This document shows positions 1 through 5,443 of a stretch of 5,443 bases of DNA, in pieces. The stretch covers positions 1 through 5,443 of the forward strand of contig JAOZQC010000260.1 of assembly GCA_029932425.1 (NCBI GenBank). Reading direction: 5' to 3'. The stretch is from Planctomycetota bacterium. GTDB lineage: Bacteria; Planctomycetota; JAJSAM01. The notes beneath the pieces are model-generated. The model was not told where the DNA came from. It did no database searches and worked only from the letters and a program-made list of their open reading frames with translations. Made by a program: the position numbers and the translations under genes. Each line of letters opens with the position of its first letter. The first letter of the stretch is position 1.

Positions 1-3000
1 GCACGGATCCCGGCCCCAGCAGCCCCTCCACCTCCTCCACGAACGCCTGCGTGGCGCAGGTGCGGAGCGTCTGGGGCAGCTCCCACACCGTGCGGACGGT
101 GGGGAGGGGGGAGTATTCCAGGAAGACCGGGCAGCGGCCCCGGTGCCTCCGCAGGAGCTCCTTCAGGGTCTCCACGGTGGCGGAGGCCCCGCTCTCCGGG
201 ATGCGGATGGTGACGGAGCCCGCGAGGTCCTGGAAGGCGCGCTCCACGGGGATGACCCGGTCCACGCGCAGGGAGGGGGTGTCGCGGCTCCGGTCCACCA
301 CGGCCTCGAGGAAGACGATGCGTTCCGGGGCCACGTGCTCCGCGCACCGCTCGTAGCGCTCCGAGAAGATCACCCCCCGCACGGCCCCCTCGAAGTCCTC
401 GGCCCGGAAGAGCGCGAGCTTCTTGTCCTTGTTGCGGCCGGAGCGCGGGAACTTCTCCACCACCTCCGTGAACATGCAGCCGAGGATGACCTTGGTGCCC
501 TCCGGCGCCTCCCGCAGGTCCGAGGTGGTGGTGGTGGAGAAGGCCCGGAGGACCTCCTCGTGGGCGGCGAGGGGGTGGCTCGTGAGGTAGAAGCCGAGGG
601 TCTCCTTCTCGAAGGCGAGCATCTGCGCCTCGGGCCACTCCGGGACCTCGGGGAGGCCCTCGCCGGCCGTCTCCTCCTCGAGGGGCGGGCCGCCGAAGAG
701 GCCGAGCTGGCCCGCGTCCCGGTCGTGCTGCGCCCGGCTTCCGGCCCGCATGGCGGCGCCGAGCCCCTCCAGGAGCTGGGCCCGCCGGGCGCCCAGGGAA
801 TCGAAGCAGCCCGCCTTGATGAGGGCCTCGATGGCGGCGCGGTTCACGAGGCGGAGGTCCACCCGCTCGCAGAAGTCGAAGAGGCTCCGGAACCGCCCCC
901 CCGCCTCCTCCCGGGCGCGGAGGATGGAGTCGATGGCCTGGAGCCCCACCCCCTTCACCGCGCCCAGCCCGAAGCGGATCTCCCCCTCCTCCACCGTGAA
1001 CTCGGCCCGGCTGCGGTTCACGTCCGGGCGCCGCACCGCGATGCCCATCTTCCGGCACTCCCCCATGTACCGGACGATCTTGTCCGTGTTGCCCATGTCG
1101 CAGGTCATGAGGGCGGCCATGAACTCCACGGGGTGGTTGGCCTTGAGCCAGGCCGTCTCCCAGCTCACCATGGCGTAGGCGGTGGTGTGGGACTTGTTGA
1201 AGCAGTACTTGGCGAACTGCTCCATCTGCTCCCAGATGGTCTCCGCCGTGCCCCGGTCGACTCCCCGGCTCTCGGCCCCCTCGATGAAGATCTTGCGGAA
1301 GGGGGCCATGACCTCGATCCGTTTCTTGCCCATCGCCTTCCGGAGGGCGTCGGCCTGGTTCAGCGTGAGCCCGCCCATCCGGTTGGAGATGAGCATGATC
1401 TGCTCCTGGTACACCAGCGTCCCGTAGGTGTCCCGGAGGATGGGGGCGAGGATCTCGTGGGGGTAGGTCACCTCCTCGAGGCCGTGCTTGCGGCGCACGA
1501 AGCTGTCCACCATCCCCGTCTCCAGGGGCCCCGGCCGGAAGAGGGCGAGGATGGCCACCAGGTCCTCGAAGCAGTCGGGGCGCATCTGCCGGAGGAGCCG
1601 GCGCATGCCCTGGGACTCGAGCTGGAAGACCCCCAGGGCGTCCCCGCGGCTCAGCATCGCCCACGTCTTGTCGTCGTCGGGGGGGATGTCCTTCCGGGGG
1701 TCGATGCGGCGCCCCGTGGTGCGCTCGATGAGCCGGACCGCGTGGTCGATCACCGTGAGCGTCTTGAGCCCCAGGAAGTCCATCTTCAGGAGGCCGATCC
1801 GCTCCAGGTCCTCCATGGTGTACTGGGTGGTGACCTCGTCCTTGCTGCGGTAGAGGGGAACGTAGTTCGTGAGGGGCCGGTCGCCGATCACCACGCCCGC
1901 CGCGTGGGTGGAGGCGTGGCGCTTCAGCCCTTCCAGGCGGAGGGCGATGTCGAAGAGGTGCCGCACCTCGGGGTCCCGGTCCCGGAGCTCGCGGAGGTCG
2001 GGGTCCCGCTCGATGGACTCGCCGAGCTGAGTGCCGGGGGTGGCGGGAATCTTCTTGGCGATCATGTCCACCCGGGGGAGGGGGATGCCCAGGACGCGGC
2101 CCACGTCGCGGATCACCGCCCGCGCGGCCATGGTGCCGAAGGTGATGATCTGGCTCACGTGCTCCGAGCCCCCGTACTTCTCGGTGACGTAGCGGATCAC
2201 CTTCTCGCGGCCGTCGCGGCAGAAGTCGATGTCGATGTCCGGCATCGAGATCCGCTCCGAGTTCAGGAAGCGCTCGAAGAGGAGGTCGTGGGCCAGGGGA
2301 TCCACGTCCGTGATGCCCAGGGCGTAGGCCACGATGGACCCCGCCGCCGAACCCCGCCCGGGTCCCACGGGGATCCCGTTCTCCCGGGCGAAGCGGATGA
2401 AGTCCCACACGATGAGGAAGTAGGAGACGAAGCCCATCTTCTCGATGACCTCCGTCTCCCGGCGCAGCCGCTCCCGGACCTCGTCCGTGACCTCGGCGTA
2501 GCGCTTCCGGATCCCCTCCTCCAGGAGGCGGCGGAAGAAGTCGTGGGGGTCGGAGCCGTCCGGCGGTTCGAAGCGGGGCAGGTGGTGCGTGCCGAAATCC
2601 AGCTCCAGGTCGATCCGGGAGGCCACCAGGTTCGTGTTGTCCGCGGCCTCCGGCAGGTCCCGGAAGAGCTCCCACATCTCCGCGGGGGTGCGGAAGTAGA
2701 ACTCCCGGCTCGACATGCGCATCCGGTCCCGGTCCTCCAGGGTCCGGCCGGTGTGCAGGCAGAGGAGGACCTCGTGGGCCAGGGCGTCCTCCTGCTCCAT
2801 GTAGTGGACGTCGTTCGTGGCCACGAGGGGGATCCGCAGCTCGCGGGAGATCTCCGTGAGCCCCCGGTTGCAGGCCTCCTGCTCCGGCACCCCGTTGCGC
2901 ATGATCTCGAGGAAGTAGTCCTCCCCGAAGACGGACTTGTACCAGTCCGCGGTCTCCACCGCCTTCCGGCGGTGGTCCGCGAGAAGCCCCTGGTTCACCT

Positions 3001-3418
3001 CCCCCTTCAGGCAGCCCGAGAGGGCCACGAGTCCCCGGTGGTGCTTCTCCAGGAGCTCCCGGTCGATCCGGGGGTGGTAGTAGAAGCCCTCGAGCTGGGC
3101 GCGGGTGGCGAGCTCGAGGAGGTTCCGGTAGCCGGCGAGGTCCCGGGCCAGGAGCGTCACGTGGTAGGCGGCCACCGGGTCGCGGACCCGGTCGTGCCGG
3201 CTGCCGGGAGCCACGTAGGCCTCCATGCCCAGGATCGGTTTCACGCCGGCCTTCCGGGCGGTGCGGTAGAAGTCGATGGCCCCGAAGAGGTTGCCGTGAT
3301 CCGTGAGGGCGAGGGCCCCCATCCCGCACTCCGCGGCCCGGGCCACGAGGCGGGGGACCCGGGCCGCCCCGTCCAGGAGGCTGTAGTCGGAGTGCACGTG
3401 GAGGTGGCAGAAGTCCAT
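1..3418 (-). CDS. dnaE: DNA polymerase III subunit alpha (DnaE), 3' end cut by window edge
   Basis: This is the catalytic subunit of the replicative polymerase, which extends DNA 5' to 3' within the holoenzyme. Translation from the ATG at 3418-3416 gives 1,139 residues with no stop before the edge. The N-terminal PHP domain (about 1-210) carries HLHVHSDYSLLDG (5-17), LTDHGN (38-43), SGC (134-136) and TNDVHY (201-206). The polymerase core has GPGRGSAAGS (352-361) and PDIDIDF (393-399), with catalytic Asp396 and Asp398 and the third Asp547 in KMDFLGL. FNKSH is at 740-744 and a helix-hairpin-helix KGVG at 822-825. A beta-clamp motif QLGLF (904-908, consensus QxxLF) precedes an OB-fold region from about 974. 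Compared with E. coli DnaE (1,160 aa, from memory), the last residues seen, EEVEGLLGPGSV, align with the extreme C-terminus, so perhaps only 5-15 residues are missing. The start is fixed by PHP homology and the Shine-Dalgarno GGGGAG 7 nt upstream. The length and PHP domain fit replicative DnaE rather than the shorter mutagenic DnaE2/ImuC. Confidence 0.98.
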   Translation of the reverse strand, partial: MDFCHLHVHSDYSLLDGAARVPRLVARAAECGMGALALTDHGNLFGAIDFYRTARKAGVKPILGMEAYVAPGSRHDRVRDPVAAYHVTLLARDLAGYRNLLELATRAQLEGFYYHPRIDRELLEKHHRGLVALSGCLKGEVNQGLLADHRRKAVETADWYKSVFGEDYFLEIMRNGVPEQEACNRGLTEISRELRIPLVATNDVHYMEQEDALAHEVLLCLHTGRTLEDRDRMRMSSREFYFRTPAEMWELFRDLPEAADNTNLVASRIDLELDFGTHHLPRFEPPDGSDPHDFFRRLLEEGIRKRYAEVTDEVRERLRRETEVIEKMGFVSYFLIVWDFIRFARENGIPVGPGRGSAAGSIVAYALGITDVDPLAHDLLFERFLNSERISMPDIDIDFCRDGREKVIRYVTEKYGGSEHVSQIITFGTMAARAVIRDVGRVLGIPLPRVDMIAKKIPATPGTQLGESIERDPDLRELRDRDPEVRHLFDIALRLEGLKRHASTHAAGVVIGDRPLTNYVPLYRSKDEVTTQYTMEDLERIGLLKMDFLGLKTLTVIDHAVRLIERTTGRRIDPRKDIPPDDDKTWAMLSRGDALGVFQLESQGMRRLLRQMRPDCFEDLVAILALFRPGPLETGMVDSFVRRKHGLEEVTYPHEILAPILRDTYGTLVYQEQIMLISNRMGGLTLNQADALRKAMGKKRIEVMAPFRKIFIEGAESRGVDRGTAETIWEQMEQFAKYCFNKSHTTAYAMVSWETAWLKANHPVEFMAALMTCDMGNTDKIVRYMGECRKMGIAVRRPDVNRSRAEFTVEEGEIRFGLGAVKGVGLQAIDSILRAREEAGGRFRSLFDFCERVDLRLVNRAAIEALIKAGCFDSLGARRAQLLEGLGAAMRAGSRAQHDRDAGQLGLFGGPPLEEETAGEGLPEVPEWPEAQMLAFEKETLGFYLTSHPLAAHEEVLRAFSTTTTSDLREAPEGTKVILGCMFTEVVEKFPRSGRNKDKKLALFRAEDFEGAVRGVIFSERYERCAEHVAPERIVFLEAVVDRSRDTPSLRVDRVIPVERAFQDLAGSVTIRIPESGASATVETLKELLRRHRGRCPVFLEYSPLPTVRTVWELPQTLRTCATQAFVEEVEGLLGPGSV

Positions 3419-3425
3419 GCGGAGT

Positions 3426-3431
3426 CTCCCC
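3426..3431 (-). promoter_or_regulatory. Shine-Dalgarno of dnaE
   Basis: On the minus strand GGGGAG lies 7 nt before the ATG at 3418. It supports that ATG as the start, which also begins directly at the conserved first beta strand of the PHP domain. Confidence 0.7.
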
Positions 3432-3487
3432 GGGCCGGGCCTTCGGGTTCGCCGGCCATGGTAGCCTCGGGAGGGGACACGGGAGGC

Positions 3488-3511
3488 GAAGTTCCCGCGG
3501 AACGGAAGTTC
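3488..3511. promoter_or_regulatory. Candidate operator: nested GTTC/GAAC repeats with a GAAC-N4-GTTC palindrome
   Basis: Three half-sites are packed into 24 bp between the divergent dnaE and lipoprotein genes. GAAGTTC occurs at 3488-3494 and again at 3505-3511, a 17-bp direct repeat. GTTCC at 3491-3495 and GGAAC at 3499-3503 form an inverted repeat around CGC. GAAC at 3500-3503 and GTTC at 3508-3511 form a second inverted repeat with a 4-bp spacer. The second arrangement has the shape of the LexA (SOS) box of Firmicutes and Actinobacteria, GAAC-N4-GTTC. That LexA would read it in this organism is inference; many diderm groups use other LexA motifs. The site touches the weak rightward -35 candidate that starts at 3513. 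Confidence 0.35.
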
Positions 3512-3512
3512 G

Positions 3513-3542
3513 TTGAGCGGATCCCCCTCCCCGGCGAAGATT
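3513..3542 (+). promoter_or_regulatory. Weak candidate promoter for the HEAT/Cys4 operon
   Basis: TTGAGC (3513-3518) matches four of six bases of the sigma70 -35 box. With a 17 or 18 bp spacer the -10 position falls on GAAGAT (3536-3541) or AAGATT (3537-3542), each matching only about three of six bases. The location, about 80 nt before the gene and in a short AT-richer patch, is sensible, but the -10 is poor. No convincing promoter was found for dnaE on the other strand. Confidence 0.25.
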
Positions 3543-3608
3543 CGGGCTCCCCGGCCCGGCGGTCGGAGGGCGGGGCCCCCGGGCCCGGGAACCGGCCGGG
3601 GGCGATCC

Positions 3609-3615
3609 AGGAGGT
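3609..3615 (+). promoter_or_regulatory. Shine-Dalgarno of the HEAT-repeat lipoprotein gene
   Basis: AGGAGGT is a near-perfect anti-16S match ending 5 nt before the ATG at 3621. It decides this start over the in-frame ATG at 3513, which would place 36 proline/arginine-rich residues in front of an otherwise clean signal peptide. Confidence 0.85.
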
Positions 3616-3620
3616 GGACG

Positions 3621-4496
3621 ATGAGGCGAGCAGCGGCGGTCATCCTGTCCCTCGCGCTGGGCGCCGCCTGCGGCAGCCCGGGGAGGCCGGACGCCGCGGA
3701 GGGCCGCGGGACGGAGCGGACCCCGGTCTCCACCCGGGCGGGAACGGGCGAGACGTTCACCCCCGCCCAGCGCGCGACCATGGAGACCGCCTGGGCCGCC
3801 TTCAAGCGGAACTCCCCCGGGTGGCCGGTGCTCCGGGACCGGTGGATCGAGCTGGGGGAGAAGCCCACGAACGTCCTGGTGGAGAACCTGCTCCGAGCCA
3901 TGGTCCTCTCGCGGCTCGGGAACTACCCGGAGGGCTTCGACCGGGCCCGGAAGGAGCTGATCCTCCTGGGCGCGAAGGCCGTCCCCACCGTGGCGGGGGC
4001 CCTGGAACGGGGGGTCTGGTACTCCGCCGCCGAGAAGCGGGAGGTCCCCCTCCCCGCGGGGGTGGTGGTGGACCTCACGGAGCTCCTCGCCATCGCGGGC
4101 TCCCCCTCCGTCCCGTGGCTCGCGGATCTCTGCTCGCACCGGCAGGCCACGATCCGGCGCGCGGCGGCGAAGGCCCTGGGGCAGATCGGGGACCCGGAGG
4201 GTCTCGAGGCGGTCTTCCGCATGCTCGCCGGGGGCGGGGACTGGGCGGACCGGATGGCGGCGGCGAACGCCCTGGGCTACTCCCGTTCCGCCCGCGCCGT
4301 GGATCCCCTGATCCGGGCGCTCCGCGACCCGGACTCCTCCGTGGTCCAGGAGGCGGCCCGGTCCCTCGCCCGCCTGGGCGCCCGCGAGGCGATCCCCGCC
4401 CTGGAGACCCGCCGCGAGGAGGCCCGTGCGGAGGGGAACCACAAGGTGGCGGCGGCGTGCGGGGCGGCGGCGCAGGTCCTCCGGGGCGGCCGGTGA
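3621..4496 (+). CDS. HEAT-repeat protein with lipoprotein-like signal peptide
   Basis: This encodes 291 residues of unknown specific function. Residues 1-17, MRRAAAVILSLALGAAC, have a charged start, a short hydrophobic stretch and Cys17 preceded by GAA. This is a plausible, though not ideal, lipobox because position -3 is Gly rather than Leu, so lipid anchoring in the cell envelope is inferred. A Gly/Pro/Arg/Thr-rich linker runs to about residue 45, followed by an all-helical region from about 48. Typical HEAT/PBS-lyase-like repeats are clearest at 163-192 (IRRAAAKALGQIGDPEG), 195-224 (RMAAANALGYSRSARA), 226-256 (VVQEAARSLARLGAREA) and a degenerate last one to 288. Such repeats form alpha-solenoid scaffolds for protein binding, and no catalytic motif is visible. 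The gene overlaps the next by 4 nt, implying co-translation. It could also be a secreted protein without a lipid anchor. Confidence 0.85.
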   Translation: MRRAAAVILSLALGAACGSPGRPDAAEGRGTERTPVSTRAGTGETFTPAQRATMETAWAAFKRNSPGWPVLRDRWIELGEKPTNVLVENLLRAMVLSRLGNYPEGFDRARKELILLGAKAVPTVAGALERGVWYSAAEKREVPLPAGVVVDLTELLAIAGSPSVPWLADLCSHRQATIRRAAAKALGQIGDPEGLEAVFRMLAGGGDWADRMAAANALGYSRSARAVDPLIRALRDPDSSVVQEAARSLARLGAREAIPALETRREEARAEGNHKVAAACGAAAQVLRGGR

Positions 4497-5002
4497 GCGA
4501 CTGGAAGATCGCCCGCCACGCGGACCGGTGCACGATCTGCGGGAGGGAGTTCGAGCCGGGAGAGCTCTTCGTCTCCGCGATCTTCGAGGGCGAGCCGGGC
4601 CCGGACCTCCCCGCCTTCAAGCGGGTGGACGCCTGCCCCGCCTGCTGGGAAGGGGAGTCCCGCGAGCCCTTCTCCCGGTGGGTGACCCGGCACCCGCCGG
4701 AGGAGGAGAAGACCCCGAAGCTCGACCTCACGCTGGCCAAGGACTTCCTGGTGCGGCTGGTCCGGGAAGGCGATCCCTCCCGGGCGGCGCTGGCTCACAT
4801 CCTCTCCCTTCTCCTCCTGCGCAAGCGCAAGGTCCGCCTTCGCGGCCGCCGGGCGGAGGACGGCCGGGAGGTCATGGACTTCACGATCCCCACCACCCAG
4901 GGGGACGTGGAGGTGGCCATTCCCGTCCCGGAGATCGGCGAGGAGGAGGCGGAGTCCCTGAAGGAGGAGCTGGGCCGCCTCTTCGGCCTCCGCGACCCGT
5001 GA
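4493..5002 (+). CDS. Uncharacterised conserved Cys4 zinc-binding protein
   Basis: This encodes 169 residues starting at GTG (4493), which shares GTGA with the upstream TGA stop. The geometry indicates translational coupling, and no good Shine-Dalgarno is needed or seen. Residues 1-63 hold two CxxC pairs, CTIC (13-16) and CPAC (48-51), with the pattern W-x8-CxxCGREFEPGE and KRVDACPACWEGE, consistent with one zinc site. A Pro/Glu/Lys linker (about 66-78) leads to a helical segment with DFLVRLV (84-90) and LSLLLLRKRKVRLRGRR (104-120), then an acidic beta-rich part and a C-terminal helix ending near LGRLFGLRDP. From memory this matches a family of hypothetical proteins in Planctomycetota and relatives with the same CxxC pairs and an LxLxLMRKR-like segment, and no function known to me. 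There is no signal peptide, so it is likely cytoplasmic. The hydrophobic run at 103-109 is too short for a membrane span. The evidence for a real gene is the motif content and the stop/start overlap. Confidence 0.85.
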   Translation: MSDWKIARHADRCTICGREFEPGELFVSAIFEGEPGPDLPAFKRVDACPACWEGESREPFSRWVTRHPPEEEKTPKLDLTLAKDFLVRLVREGDPSRAALAHILSLLLLRKRKVRLRGRRAEDGREVMDFTIPTTQGDVEVAIPVPEIGEEEAESLKEELGRLFGLRDP

Positions 5003-5039
5003 AGGTACCGTACGGAGGCGGAAGCCTCTTGTAACCTTC
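5001..5039 (+). terminator. Imperfect stem-loop at the end of the HEAT/Cys4 operon
   Basis: GAAGGTAC (5001-5008) pairs with GTA (5031-5033) and CCTTC (5035-5039), with one bulged A. An inner stem GAGGC (5015-5019) / GCCTC (5024-5028) closes a GGAA loop of the GNRA type. It starts within the stop codon of the Cys4 gene. No U-run follows, so it is not a canonical intrinsic terminator. It may instead protect the 3' end or work together with the C-rich tract that follows. Confidence 0.4.
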
Positions 5040-5040
5040 C

Positions 5041-5150
5041 CCCTCGCCCCGGCCTCCGCTCCCCGCCCCCTCCCGGCCGCCGCCGCTCCCGCTCCGGCAC
5101 GCCTTCCTCCCGGTCCCCGCGCGCTTCCCTCCGCCCGCCCGCGCCCGATC
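5041..5150 (+). other. C-rich, purine-poor tract; possible Rho-entry region
   Basis: By hand count this 110-nt stretch has 70 C, 24 G, 14 T and only 2 A. It lies directly after the operon-end hairpin and before the mraZ promoter. A C-over-G excess in unstructured RNA is the known signature of Rho utilisation sites, so Rho-dependent termination of the upstream operon is a reasonable inference. The opposite strand is correspondingly G-rich. I see no credible gene here: the frames that run through it encode Arg/Gly/Ala/Pro-rich sequence with no recognisable motif. Confidence 0.4.
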
Positions 5151-5158
5151 CGCGGCCG

Positions 5159-5175
5159 GCCGGGCGTGTCCCGGC
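5159..5175. repeat. Short perfect inverted repeat in the operon-mraZ gap
   Basis: GCCGGG (5159-5164) and CCCGGC (5170-5175) form a 6-bp perfect stem with the loop CGTGT. There is no following T-run. In such GC-rich DNA a stem of this length can arise by chance, so its role is open. Confidence 0.3.
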
Positions 5176-5261
5176 GCCGCCCCGGCCCTCCGTCCGGGAG
5201 GCGCGAACAGGACGCTAACGACAAGTTCTTTTCCCGGCCCGGTTTATGGCGGTTTTCCCCC

Positions 5262-5290
5262 TTGATTCCCCGCGGCGCGGAAGATATGAT
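5262..5290 (+). promoter_or_regulatory. Sigma70-type promoter of mraZ / dcw cluster
   Basis: TTGATT (5262-5267, matching TTGA of TTGACA) and TATGAT (5285-5290, one mismatch to TATAAT) are separated by exactly 17 bp. They sit in the most AT-rich part of the region, so the start of transcription should fall near 5297. The position just upstream of mraZ agrees with the main mra promoter known in E. coli and other bacteria. The -10 box directly abuts the repeat array that begins at 5291. Confidence 0.7.
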
Positions 5291-5340
5291 TAGGGTGCCA
5301 TAGGGGTAGTTTGGGCAACTTTGGGCGACCTGTGGCAAGG
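5291..5340 (+). promoter_or_regulatory. MraZ operator: five 10-bp direct repeats
   Basis: Five consecutive 10-bp units begin at 5291, 5301, 5311, 5321 and 5331. Their leading hexamers are TAGGGT, TAGGGG, TTGGGC, TTGGGC and TGTGGC. The third and fourth fit the E. coli MraZ box, TGGGN with 5-nt spacers; the first two substitute AGGG and the fifth is degenerate (GTGG). MraZ is known to bind such phased repeats and repress its own operon. Here the array would cover the predicted transcription start and the early leader, and its last unit runs into the Shine-Dalgarno. Confidence 0.75.
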
Positions 5341-5344
5341 AGGG
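5337..5344 (+). promoter_or_regulatory. Shine-Dalgarno of mraZ
   Basis: AAGGAGGG ends 9 nt before the ATG at 5354. Another ATG at 5346 lies only 1 nt from this site and is in a different frame, one that does not encode MraZ, so 5354 is the start. Confidence 0.8.
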
Positions 5345-5353
5345 CATGGCTTC

Positions 5354-5443
5354 ATGCTGCTGGGCACCTTCGACAGGACCGTCGACAGCCAGTGGCGCAT
5401 TCCTCTCCCTTCCGCTCTCCTCGATGACGGCGCCGCCGAAGCA
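5354..5443 (+). CDS. mraZ: Transcriptional regulator MraZ, N-terminal 30 residues
   Basis: MraZ is an AbrB-fold DNA-binding protein of about 140-160 residues, usually the first gene of the division and peptidoglycan cluster (mraZ, rsmH, ftsL, ftsI and mur genes), whose promoter it represses. The 30 codons present read MLLGTFDRTVDSQWRIPLPS and onward, aligning without gaps to the start of E. coli MraZ (MFRGATLVNLDSKGRLSVP, from memory). The DxxxR motif is kept as Asp11 and Arg15, but the usual Lys-Gly inside it is Gln13-Trp14. The frame is open to the window end. The identity is reinforced by the operator-like repeats and promoter immediately upstream. The second half of the protein, including the second DxxxR motif, lies outside the window. 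Confidence 0.88.
   Translation, partial: MLLGTFDRTVDSQWRIPLPSALLDDGAAEA

Noticed and set aside
3241..3480. Minus-strand 79-codon frame overlapping the start of dnaE.
   Set aside because: It reads the dnaE 5' end in another frame, with no domain and low-complexity Ser/Thr/Gly/Pro composition.
3578..3589. Perfect 12-bp palindrome CCCGGGCCCGGG in the HEAT gene leader.
   Set aside because: It is pure G/C in a GC-rich leader with no loop for a hairpin and no second copy noticed. Chance is the simplest explanation.
3513..3620. Upstream in-frame ATG at 3513 as the start of the HEAT protein.
   Set aside because: It would add 36 Pro/Gly/Arg-rich residues before a clear signal peptide, and the strong Shine-Dalgarno AGGAGGT points to the ATG at 3621.
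143..4492. Very long plus-strand open frame (over 1,400 codons) antisense to dnaE and out of frame with the HEAT gene, continuous with the Cys4 protein.
   Set aside because: It is rich in Ala, Gly, Pro, His, Glu and Val without any motif and mirrors the GC-biased third positions of dnaE. Only the part from the GTG at 4493 encodes a recognisable protein.
5187..5201. Inverted repeat CCTCC / GGAGG with a 5-nt loop, considered as a terminator before mraZ.
   Set aside because: It has only five base pairs and no T-run, and its right arm is a common purine string in this DNA.
4277..5347. Minus-strand open frame of 356 codons starting near the mraZ leader and covering the Cys4 gene.
   Set aside because: Its N-terminal half is Arg/Gly/Ala low-complexity sequence from the C-rich tract, and the rest is antisense to the Cys4 and HEAT genes. 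Its start lies inside the mraZ Shine-Dalgarno region.

Overview
This is a very GC-rich window (estimated by eye at about 70% G+C) from a bacterial chromosome. It holds one nearly complete replication gene on the minus strand, a two-gene operon on the plus strand, and the start of mraZ, which is normally the first gene of the division and cell-wall (dcw/mra) cluster. A lipoprotein-type signal peptide points to a Gram-negative-like (diderm) cell envelope. The small Cys4 protein looks like a family I associate, from memory, with Planctomycetota and related lineages. The phylum cannot be fixed from this window, and another high-GC diderm group is possible.

Layout: positions 1-3418 (minus) are dnaE, the replicative DNA polymerase III alpha subunit. 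Only a handful of C-terminal residues appear to lie beyond the left edge. Positions 3419-3620 are a divergent intergenic region carrying the dnaE Shine-Dalgarno, a nested GTTC/GAAC repeat block including a GAAC-N4-GTTC palindrome, a weak candidate promoter and a strong Shine-Dalgarno for the rightward operon. Positions 3621-4496 (plus) encode a 291-residue HEAT-repeat protein with a lipoprotein-like signal. Positions 4493-5002 (plus) encode a 169-residue uncharacterised Cys4 zinc-binding protein whose GTG start overlaps the previous stop. Positions 5003-5353 are a gene-free stretch: an imperfect hairpin at the operon end, a 110-nt tract that is 64% C with only two A, and then a well-formed sigma70-type promoter. 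The promoter runs into five 10-bp-phased GGG-containing direct repeats that look like the MraZ operator. Positions 5354-5443 (plus) are the first 30 codons of mraZ.

How it fits together: dnaE and mraZ are core replication and division genes that bracket a small operon of unknown function. The best-supported regulatory feature is the mraZ leader: promoter (TTGATT-N17-TATGAT), repeat array and Shine-Dalgarno lie end to end within about 80 bp, which implies autorepression by MraZ bound over the transcription start and early leader. Long open frames antisense to dnaE, including one of more than 1,400 codons that runs into the Cys4 gene, are by-products of base composition and are not annotated. 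I see no mobile element, CRISPR array, tRNA or rRNA.
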